Assembly (NCBI GenBank): GCA_903824455.1
Contig: CAIJWY010000037.1
Coordinates: 1 to 15,254 of the forward strand
Source: an uncultured Micrococcales bacterium
Lineage (GTDB): Bacteria > Actinomycetota > Actinomycetes > Actinomycetales > Microbacteriaceae
DNA length: 15,254 nt
Direction of reading: 5' to 3'
Below are positions 1 to 6,010 of the stretch, piece after piece. The notes beneath the pieces were generated by a model. It was not told the origin of the DNA. It ran no database searches and saw only the letters and a list, made by a program, of their open reading frames with translations. Position 1 is the first letter of the stretch, and every line of letters begins with the position of its first letter. The translations under genes were made by a program, and so were the position numbers.

Positions 1-1
1 A

Positions 2-949
2 ATTTCGGCAATTCATTCGGAGAGTTTCGCAGCGCTTCACCAAAAAACTCTTGAAGTTTCGAAAACCTCAAAGCCACTTGCCGGAGTAAAACTGGCTGCG
101 CCAAAAATGTTTCTCGGTTTAGACCCGGAGCAGGGAACTGGAACCGGAATGGGTTCGGTAACCGGTCAGAAAATCGAACCGCGAGCATCCATGCTAAAAC
201 TCTGGAACAACTTCATCGATGTCCTAAAAGCCGCCGGAGCCGAAATCGTTTTCACCGACTTCCCGGTGGTAACGAACTACGAAGCCGATCGAGCCGGAGC
301 TCCAAACGTGTTCAACCGCGGAATCGTTCCGGCAGATTTCTTCAACGCCGAGATTTGGGACCTATCCATTTGGTCTTGGGATTACTTCCTGAAACTCAAT
401 GGCCAGCCAGACCTAGATTCCATCACCAAGGTCGATGGACCAAAAATTTTTCCCGCGCCTAAAGGCGCTCTGAAAGACCGCTACGGTGAATTCGATTTCG
501 ACCCGAACGACTATGTGGTTCGATCGAAAGAAGTTGGGGTCATCGATCCGTTCAACGGGGAACAGGCTGACCTGTTTGCCGCCGGCTTGAAGGCTCTCGA
601 GCAAACCCGCAAACAAGACCTCGACAATTGGCTAAAAGAAAACGGATTCTCCGCCGCCATCTTCCCAACGCTCACCGATGTTGGCCCAGCCGACTCCGAT
701 GTGAATGAAGTATCGGCCGATCTCGCCTGGCGAAACGGAGTTTGGGTGGCCACCGGCAACTTGGCCATTCGTCATTTGGGAATTCCAACCGTGACCATCC
801 CGATGGGAACCGCCGAAGACATTGGGATGCCGTTTGGTCTCACCATTGCCGGGGCTGCCTACTCGGACGCCGAGCTAATTCGCCTTGGAAGCCTGTTCGA
901 GGCAATTGCGCCGCGCCGAACTAGTCCACCTCGCACCCCTGAACTTTAG
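2..949 (+). CDS. amidase signature family enzyme, 5' partial
   Basis: The reading frame is open from base 2, so the gene starts left of the window; 315 residues are visible. They correspond to the C-terminal part of an amidase-signature hydrolase, which cleaves a carbon-nitrogen amide bond with a Ser-cis-Ser-Lys triad. That triad and the glycine/serine-rich signature would lie upstream and cannot be checked here. The assignment rests on the typical distal elements: a GVKLAAPK strand followed by a glycine-rich loop, the AAGAEIVFTDFP segment, and the conserved end HLGIPTVTIPMG followed by MPFGLTIAGAAYSDAELIRL. The ATG at 107 is internal, since the frame upstream of it already reads as amidase sequence. 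Substrate is unknown. There is no signal that it shares a transcript with the next genes, and no terminator hairpin is visible after its TAG. It could be described loosely as a GatA-like amidase, but nothing indicates the tRNA-dependent enzyme. Confidence 0.85.
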   Translation: MSAIHSESFAALHQKTLEVSKTSKPLAGVKLAAPKMFLGLDPEQGTGTGMGSVTGQKIEPRASMLKLWNNFIDVLKAAGAEIVFTDFPVVTNYEADRAGAPNVFNRGIVPADFFNAEIWDLSIWSWDYFLKLNGQPDLDSITKVDGPKIFPAPKGALKDRYGEFDFDPNDYVVRSKEVGVIDPFNGEQADLFAAGLKALEQTRKQDLDNWLKENGFSAAIFPTLTDVGPADSDVNEVSADLAWRNGVWVATGNLAIRHLGIPTVTIPMGTAEDIGMPFGLTIAGAAYSDAELIRLGSLFEAIAPRRTSPPRTPEL

Positions 950-973
950 TTTTCCCCAGATTTTGTTCCGCTA

Positions 974-1002
974 TTTACAAGAGTCTTGAAGCTCAGTAAA
1001 AT
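974..1002 (+). promoter_or_regulatory. promoter of the RHH-PIN unit
   Basis: TTTACA at 974-979 and TAAAAT at 997-1002 are separated by exactly 17 bp, each matching the vegetative consensus at five of six positions. Transcription would start near 1009, inside the first copy of the tandem repeat that follows. A repressor bound to the repeats would therefore sit on the start site. Confidence 0.65.
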
Positions 1003-1035
1003 GTTGCATACGGGTTGCATACGGGTTGCATACGG
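1003..1035 (+). repeat. three perfect tandem 11-bp repeats, likely operator
   Basis: GTTGCATACGG occurs three times without a mismatch at 1003-1013, 1014-1024 and 1025-1035. The array begins directly after the -10 hexamer and ends on the Shine-Dalgarno region of the ribbon-helix-helix gene. An 11-bp period places each copy on the same DNA face. Ribbon-helix-helix antitoxins usually bind short tandem operators cooperatively, so these are probably the autoregulatory sites of the downstream gene. The binding is inferred; the repeats themselves are directly visible. Confidence 0.85.
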
Positions 1036-1045
1036 AAGGTTTCAA

Positions 1046-1297
1046 ATGGCTGCCAAGACTGTTGGTTTCGCAATTGCAGATGAAGATCGCAAGGCGTTGG
1101 ATGAACTTGTGGAGTATTACGGCGGAGGAAACCGCTCGGAGTTTTTGCGCGTCGTTATAAAGAAGATGCGCCGTGAGCGCTGGCAAAAACGCTTTATGGA
1201 GATTCAAGCTGACTTCAGAAAAGAACTGCAGGGGAAGATTTTTTCCGAGCAAGAAATCCTAGACATGTGCAAGGTAGCGCGACGCAAAATTGGTTAA
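1046..1297 (+). CDS. ribbon-helix-helix (VapB/CopG-like) antitoxin candidate
   Basis: This 83-residue basic protein has the layout of a ribbon-helix-helix DNA-binding protein. A short strand (TVGFAI, residues 5-10) is followed by helix A (residues 12-25), a GGGN turn and helix B (NRSEFLRVVIKKM, 29-41). A charged C-terminal tail (42-83) would contact the partner toxin. The ATG at 1046 is preferred over the in-frame TTG at 986: the latter lies upstream of the -10 box, would translate through the repeat array, and lacks a good ribosome site, whereas GGAAGG at 1034-1039 sits 6 bases before the ATG. The stop overlaps the start of the PIN gene by 8 bases, the usual antitoxin-toxin arrangement. It probably represses its own promoter through the three upstream repeats and neutralises the PIN protein. 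The pairing is inferred from order and overlap. Confidence 0.75.
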   Translation: MAAKTVGFAIADEDRKALDELVEYYGGGNRSEFLRVVIKKMRRERWQKRFMEIQADFRKELQGKIFSEQEILDMCKVARRKIG

Positions 1298-1772
1298 CCC
1301 AATTGAAATAGTTCTAGACGTAAATATTTATGCTGACGTGGTGGGTGCCGAGGCCGTATTTCCCGAAATCATGGAAGTGCCACCTCGAAGCGGGAATGAT
1401 TCTGCCGACGTCCTGTCGGTGATTTTTGATTCGGAGCGCTATCAGCTCTATCTATCGCCTCACATAGTCCGAAACCTGCAAACTATTTTCGTGGAAAAGG
1501 GTGTGGCTCCCGCACTGATAGAGAAATATCTGAACTTCATAGTTGAGTTAGTTCTCGAGACCGATGGGGCAGTGGTCGAGCCACCCCGAACCGTCTTCGA
1601 CCTCAAAGATCACGAGGACAACTTCATCTTGGATTTAGTTAAAGCTGTCGATGCCAAAATCTTGGTGACTCGCGACAACGAATTGATTGCGGAAAGCCCG
1701 TGGAATGGTCGGCTGATTATGCACCCGTCGGATTTTGTGAAGCGGCACATCAAAAGCTCAAACAATTGGTAG
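1290..1772 (+). CDS. PIN-domain protein, candidate VapC-like toxin
   Basis: This 160-residue protein looks like a PIN-domain ribonuclease of the PIN_3 type. The first acidic strand is IVLDVNIYADV (Asp10), and the distal block runs from DHEDN (residues 107-111) to LVTRDNEL (Asp129). These supply most of the metal-binding acidic residues of the fold. Toxins of this class cleave tRNA or other RNA and are held inactive by the antitoxin encoded just upstream. The usual glutamate of the second acidic motif is not obvious: the matching helix reads SPHIVRNLQTIF, with Asn62 where a Glu is common. The start is TTG at 1290, which overlaps the antitoxin stop and gives the full N-terminal strand; no ATG fits. 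Translation probably depends on coupling. Function as an active toxin is inferred. Confidence 0.75.
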   Translation: MVNPIEIVLDVNIYADVVGAEAVFPEIMEVPPRSGNDSADVLSVIFDSERYQLYLSPHIVRNLQTIFVEKGVAPALIEKYLNFIVELVLETDGAVVEPPRTVFDLKDHEDNFILDLVKAVDAKILVTRDNELIAESPWNGRLIMHPSDFVKRHIKSSNNW

Positions 1773-1781
1773 TTTGAAGCC

Positions 1782-2150
1782 ATGGCAAAGCTAATCGTTC
1801 ACGACCGAGGGGTTCGCGTGAAACTAACTCTTGCCGAGAAGATTTGGTCAATTTCCGGCGATTTTGACATCCCGGTGACCTCGATTCGTGGGGCGGAAGT
1901 GATTTCGGGTAAGGCAAACGCTATTTTTACCGGAATTTCATGGGCTTTGCGCGTGGGAACGGCTTTGCCAGGGGTTTACTACGCCGGACGATTTTTTCGC
2001 AAGGGTGGAGCCGATTTTCTGGTGGTGCGGGCCGGAAAGCCAGCAATTCAGTTGAATTTGAGCGGATATCCCTACCTTCGAGTGATTCTGACGGTGGATT
2101 TTCCGGAACAGACGGCTCAAGAGATTAATACCGCTTTGGCGTCTTGCTAA
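1782..2150 (+). CDS. conserved actinobacterial protein of unknown function
   Basis: This 122-residue protein has no catalytic motif I recognise. Its layout matches a small family I remember from actinobacteria: an N-terminal LIVHDRGVRVKLTLAEK segment, then SGDFDIPVTSIRGAEV, a central glycine/aromatic stretch around residues 50-75, GGADFLVVR, and a strand-rich end (PAIQLNLSGYPYLRVILTV). The pattern of short strands suggests a compact beta-rich fold of pleckstrin-homology-like type, which is only an inference. No signal peptide or clear membrane helix is visible; the GISWALRVGTALPGVYYAG stretch is only mildly hydrophobic. It starts 9 bases after the PIN gene with a weak ribosome site (GAAG), so it is probably co-transcribed and coupled. 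Whether it is functionally part of the toxin-antitoxin unit is unknown. Confidence 0.7.
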   Translation: MAKLIVHDRGVRVKLTLAEKIWSISGDFDIPVTSIRGAEVISGKANAIFTGISWALRVGTALPGVYYAGRFFRKGGADFLVVRAGKPAIQLNLSGYPYLRVILTVDFPEQTAQEINTALASC

Positions 2151-2168
2151 GTTTTTCCAACTTCGTCT

Positions 2169-2197
2169 TGCCTTTTGTTCGTCAATCGTTATAGAGT
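2169..2197 (+). promoter_or_regulatory. candidate rpoB promoter
   Basis: The gap from 2151 to 2328 holds no gene. The best promoter-like pair is TTGCCT (2169-2174) and TAGAGT (2192-2197) with 17 bp between them, four of six matches each. A second possibility is TTGCTC (2204-2209) with TATTTT (2228-2233) and an 18-bp spacer, which would place the -10 inside the first copy of the direct repeat. The choice cannot be made from sequence alone. Confidence 0.35.
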
Positions 2198-2223
2198 AGT
2201 ACTTTGCTCCCTATCACCCGCTG

Positions 2224-2260
2224 CGCATATTTTGGCGCGGCCGTGACGCATATTTTGGCG
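2224..2260 (+). repeat. 14-bp direct repeat in the rpoB leader
   Basis: CGCATATTTTGGCG is present at 2224-2237 and again, without mismatch, at 2247-2260. The copies start 23 bp apart, close to two helical turns. They lie about 70-105 bp before the rpoB start, in a region where regulators or RNA elements could act on the rpoBC transcript. No known factor is assigned. Confidence 0.8.
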
Positions 2261-2316
2261 ACACTTACGGTAATGGGTTGCGATCTCCCAACCGGCACAT
2301 CTAACGAAACTCCCTT

Positions 2317-2331
2317 GGAGGGATTCAATTG
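2317..2331 (+). promoter_or_regulatory. Shine-Dalgarno and TTG start of rpoB
   Basis: GGAGGG at 2317-2322 is followed after 6 bases by TTG at 2329. This strong site fixes the start at a TTG, and the encoded N-terminus (MAAKNAKNTN, then PSFARTTEPIEVPDLL) aligns with the usual beginning of actinobacterial RpoB. Confidence 0.85.
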
Positions 2332-5300
2332 GCTGCGAAGAACGCAAAAAATACCAACACTCGTGATGCAAAACGTCCATCATTCGCCAGAACTACGGAA
2401 CCAATTGAAGTTCCCGACCTGCTCAAGCTTCAGCGCGAGAGCTTCGACTGGCTAGTAGGCAACGACTCGTGGCGGGCACTAAACCCAGACGCCAAAAACG
2501 GTCTAACCGAAATCTTCGAAGAGCTTTCGCCAATCGAAGACAACAACAACTCTGACCAGGCCAAGATGGGCCTAGCTTTCAGTGCCCCAGAACTTTATGA
2601 CCCAGCTCACTCGCCAGACGAGTGCAAGATGAAGGGAAAGAGCTACACCAAGCCTCTCTACATCAAGGCCGAGTTCACCAACTACATCACCGGTGAAATC
2701 AAGAGCCAGACCGTGTTCATGGGTGACTTCCCGGTTATGACCGGCGAAGGTACCTTCGTAATCAACGGCACCGAGCGTGTTGTTGTTTCACAGTTGGTTC
2801 GTTCCCCAGGTGTTTACTTCTCGGTGTCGACCAACACCACCGGAAACCTAGACGTTCGTAACAACAAGGGCCAGATCATTCCAAGCCGTGGTTCATACCT
2901 TGAGTTCCTAACCGAATGGGTTCGCGAAGACCGCAAGCCGATGTCGCGTTTCGGTAAGCCAATTCTTCAGGTTCAGGTAGACCGCAAGACCAAGGTTTCG
3001 GCAACGATCTTCCTAAAGGCCCTCGGTCTTTCGAAGGAACAGATTGAAGCCGAGTTCAAAGACGTTGAAGGCGCAATCGTTGACAAGGGTTGGAACTACG
3101 ACGTAGACCTAATCGCCAACACTTTGGCTTACGACGAATCGAAGGCTTTCGCTAACCCAATCGTTTCGAAAGAAGACGCACTTCGCGAGCTATACCGCAA
3201 GGTTCGTGGCGAAGCTGCCGGACCAGAAACTGCTGAAGCCTGGTTGCGTTCAACCTACTTCGAGACCAAGCGCTACAACCTGGCCAAGGTTGGTCGTCAC
3301 AAGGTAAACCGCAAGTTGGGTCTAGCCGTTGACGGAACCACCACCACCCTTTCGGTTGAAGACATCGTTGGTACCTTGAAGTACCTTCTTTACTTCGACA
3401 TGTCGCTAGCCAACGGCTCGCAGGGTGCCGAAACCTTCACCGTTCCAATGGGCGGCAAAAAGGTTGTGCTCGATGTGAACTCAGACGACATCGACGATTT
3501 CTCAAACCGTCGTATCCGCTCGGTTGGTGAACTAATTCAGAACCAGGTTCGTATCGGTCTAAGCCGTATGGAGCGCGTAGTTCGCGAGCGTATGTCGACT
3601 CAGGACATCGAAGCGATTACCCCTCAGACCCTAATCAACCTTCGTCCGGTGGTTTCTGCAATCAAGGAGTTCTTCGGAGCTTCGCAGTTGTCACAGTTCA
3701 TGGACCAGAACAACCCGCTTGCCGGCCTTGCCCACAAGCGTCGTCTTTCAGCCCTAGGGCCCGGCGGTATCGCTCGTGAGCGTGCTCAGATGGAAGTTCG
3801 AGACGTTCACCCATCTCACTACGGTCGTATGTGTCCGGTAGAAACCCCTGAAGGGCCAAACATTGGTCTGATCGGTTCGCTAACCGCCTACGCACGTATT
3901 AACACTTTCGGCTTCATCGAAACCCCTTACAACAAGGTTGTAAACGGTAAGGTTTCGGGCAAGATCGAGTACCTAGACGCCGCTGCTGAAGCTGGCAAGG
4001 TTATCGGTATCGCCGAAGCTCCACTTAACGCCGACAAGACCTTTGCCGCTAAAAAGGTTGTTGCTCGTTGGCGCGGAGAAGTTCTAGAAGCAGATGCCGA
4101 GACCGTTGACTACATCGACGTTTCACCTCGTCAGCTAGCTTCGGTTTCTACCTCGCTAATCCCGTTCCTTGAGCACGACGACTCGTCGCGTGCCCTAATG
4201 GGTGCCAACATGCAGCGTCAGGCTGTGCCACTGGTTAGAAGCGAAGCGCCATACGTTGGTACCGGAATGGAGCGCGTTGCCGCGTTCGACTCTGGCACCG
4301 TAGTAATCAACGTCACCGCTGGTGTGGTTGAAGACGTAAGCGCCGAAGCCATCACCATCATGGGCGACAACGGAAGCCACGACGTTTACCCTCTTCGCAA
4401 GTTCGAGCGTTCGAACCAGGGAACCGCAATCAACCAGCGCGCCATCGTTAACGCGGGCGACCGGGTTGAAGCCGGCCAGGTTCTAGCCGACGGCCCTGCC
4501 ACCGACATGGGTGAACTAGCTCTGGGTAAGAACCTGCTAGTTGCATTCATGCCTTGGGAAGGTCACAACTTCGAAGACGCCATCATCCTTAGCCAGAACT
4601 TGGTGAAGGACGACACTCTTTCCTCGATTCACATCGAAGAGTACGAAGTTGAAGCACGAAGCATCAAGCTTGGTGACGAAGAGATCACTCGTGACCTACC
4701 AAACATCAGCCAGGAAACCCTAGCTCACCTCGACGAGCGCGGAATCATTCGCATCGGTGCCGAGGTTCGTTCAGGCGACATCTTGGTCGGTAAGGTAACC
4801 CCTAAGGGTGAGACCGAGCTTTCTGCTGAAGAGCGTTTGCTTCGAGCCATCTTCGCCGACAAGGGACGCGAAGTTCGCGAATCCTCGCTGAAGGTACCTC
4901 ACGGTGAGAGCGGAACCATCATCGGTGTGAAGGTTTTCACCACCGAAGAATATGCAGCCGCCCACACCGAAGAACAAGATCTAGTAATCGTTTCGAAGGA
5001 TGACCTCGGCGCTGGCGTAATGACCCGCGTTGTAGTTCAGATTGCTCAGAAGCGTAAGATCACCGAAGGTGACAAGCTAGCTGGTCGTCACGGTAACAAG
5101 GGTGTTATTTCTAAGATCCTTCCGGTCGAAGACATGCCATTCATGGAAGACGGAACTCCGGTCGACGTAGTTCTAAACCCACTTGGTATTCCTGGTCGTA
5201 TGAACTTCGGTCAGATCCTCGAGACCCACCTTGGTTGGATTGCCAGCCGCGGTTGGAACGTTGAAGGACTATCGAAGGCTTTTGCCGACAACCTAAAGCG

Positions 5301-5991
5301 TTTGCCTGAAGGAATGAAGAAGGGTGACGCCGGAACCAAGGTTGCTACCCCAATCTTCGATGGCGCCGACAAGGACGAAATCGTAAGCCTTCTAGCATCA
5401 ACCAACAAGAACGCTTGGGAGACCGAAAACAAGAAGAAGCTGGTTGACGAAACCGGTAAGGCAACCTTGTATGACGGCCGTTCGGGTGAACCGTTCCCAG
5501 CACCAATCTCGGTTGGTTATATGTACATCCTCAAGCTGCACCACCTAGTTGACGACAAGATCCACGCTCGTTCAACCGGTCCTTACAGCATGATTACTCA
5601 GCAGCCACTCGGTGGTAAAGCTCAGTTCGGTGGACAGCGATTCGGTGAGATGGAAGTTTGGGCTCTACAGGCCTACGGCGCCGCTCACACTCTTCAGGAA
5701 TTGCTAACCATCAAGTCTGACGACGTTTCCGGACGTATCAAGACTTACGAAGCGATCGTTACCGGTCAGAACATTCAGGCTCCTGGTATTCCAGAGTCGT
5801 TCCGTGTTCTTGCCAAGGAAATGCAGTCGCTGGCCCTAAACATCGAGGTTCTCGACGCCAACGGTCACGCCGTTGAGCTGAAAGACCAAGACGAGTTTGC
5901 AAGCGATCGAGCAACCGAAGAGATGGGCATCAACCTATCTCGCAACGAGTCGCTCGCGATCGACAACGAATTCTCCGGCCGAGACTACTAA
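2329..5991 (+). CDS. rpoB: RNA polymerase beta subunit
   Basis: RpoB (1220 residues) forms, with RpoC, the active centre of RNA polymerase. The family motifs are present in order: PIEVPDLLKLQRESFDWL near the start, the rifampicin pocket (448-476), DVHPSHYGRMCPVETPEGPN, the nucleotide-path lysines of DKLAGRHGNKG (915-925; Lys916 and Lys924 match E. coli Lys1065 and Lys1073), and QQPLGGKAQFGGQRFGEMEV (1091-1110), where it meets RpoC. The C-terminus ends in GINLSRNE as in other actinobacteria. The protein is some 40-50 residues longer than the mycobacterial one. Part of this is an extra stretch at about 194-205, between SYLEF and the DRK motif. In the rifampicin pocket Asp459, His469 and Ser474 (E. 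coli 516, 526, 531) are wild type, so no high-level resistance is predicted, but Ala465 and Ala468 replace the common Ser522 and Thr525. rpoC follows 19 bases after the stop. Confidence 0.98.
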   Translation: MAAKNAKNTNTRDAKRPSFARTTEPIEVPDLLKLQRESFDWLVGNDSWRALNPDAKNGLTEIFEELSPIEDNNNSDQAKMGLAFSAPELYDPAHSPDECKMKGKSYTKPLYIKAEFTNYITGEIKSQTVFMGDFPVMTGEGTFVINGTERVVVSQLVRSPGVYFSVSTNTTGNLDVRNNKGQIIPSRGSYLEFLTEWVREDRKPMSRFGKPILQVQVDRKTKVSATIFLKALGLSKEQIEAEFKDVEGAIVDKGWNYDVDLIANTLAYDESKAFANPIVSKEDALRELYRKVRGEAAGPETAEAWLRSTYFETKRYNLAKVGRHKVNRKLGLAVDGTTTTLSVEDIVGTLKYLLYFDMSLANGSQGAETFTVPMGGKKVVLDVNSDDIDDFSNRRIRSVGELIQNQVRIGLSRMERVVRERMSTQDIEAITPQTLINLRPVVSAIKEFFGASQLSQFMDQNNPLAGLAHKRRLSALGPGGIARERAQMEVRDVHPSHYGRMCPVETPEGPNIGLIGSLTAYARINTFGFIETPYNKVVNGKVSGKIEYLDAAAEAGKVIGIAEAPLNADKTFAAKKVVARWRGEVLEADAETVDYIDVSPRQLASVSTSLIPFLEHDDSSRALMGANMQRQAVPLVRSEAPYVGTGMERVAAFDSGTVVINVTAGVVEDVSAEAITIMGDNGSHDVYPLRKFERSNQGTAINQRAIVNAGDRVEAGQVLADGPATDMGELALGKNLLVAFMPWEGHNFEDAIILSQNLVKDDTLSSIHIEEYEVEARSIKLGDEEITRDLPNISQETLAHLDERGIIRIGAEVRSGDILVGKVTPKGETELSAEERLLRAIFADKGREVRESSLKVPHGESGTIIGVKVFTTEEYAAAHTEEQDLVIVSKDDLGAGVMTRVVVQIAQKRKITEGDKLAGRHGNKGVISKILPVEDMPFMEDGTPVDVVLNPLGIPGRMNFGQILETHLGWIASRGWNVEGLSKAFADNLKRLPEGMKKGDAGTKVATPIFDGADKDEIVSLLASTNKNAWETENKKKLVDETGKATLYDGRSGEPFPAPISVGYMYILKLHHLVDDKIHARSTGPYSMITQQPLGGKAQFGGQRFGEMEVWALQAYGAAHTLQELLTIKSDDVSGRIKTYEAIVTGQNIQAPGIPESFRVLAKEMQSLALNIEVLDANGHAVELKDQDEFASDRATEEMGINLSRNESLAIDNEFSGRDY

Positions 5992-6010
5992 GAAAGAGAA
6001 GTAGAAGACT

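Noticed and set aside
1003..1035. CRISPR-like array
   Set aside because: The three 11-bp units are directly adjacent with no spacers; this is a tandem operator-type repeat, not a CRISPR.
986..1045. Longer N-terminus for the ribbon-helix-helix protein from a TTG at 986
   Set aside because: The extension would translate the -10 box and the tandem repeats, lacks a ribosome site, and adds nothing that fits the fold; ATG 1046 with GGAAGG is better.
2276..2293. Small inverted repeat GGTTG/CAACC before the rpoB start
   Set aside because: Only 5 bp with an 8-base loop and no T-tract; too weak to call a terminator or a switch.
2204..2455. 83-codon frame starting with TTG in the rpoB leader
   Set aside because: It runs into the beginning of rpoB in another frame, has no ribosome site, and its sequence shows no protein-like pattern; it is a shadow.
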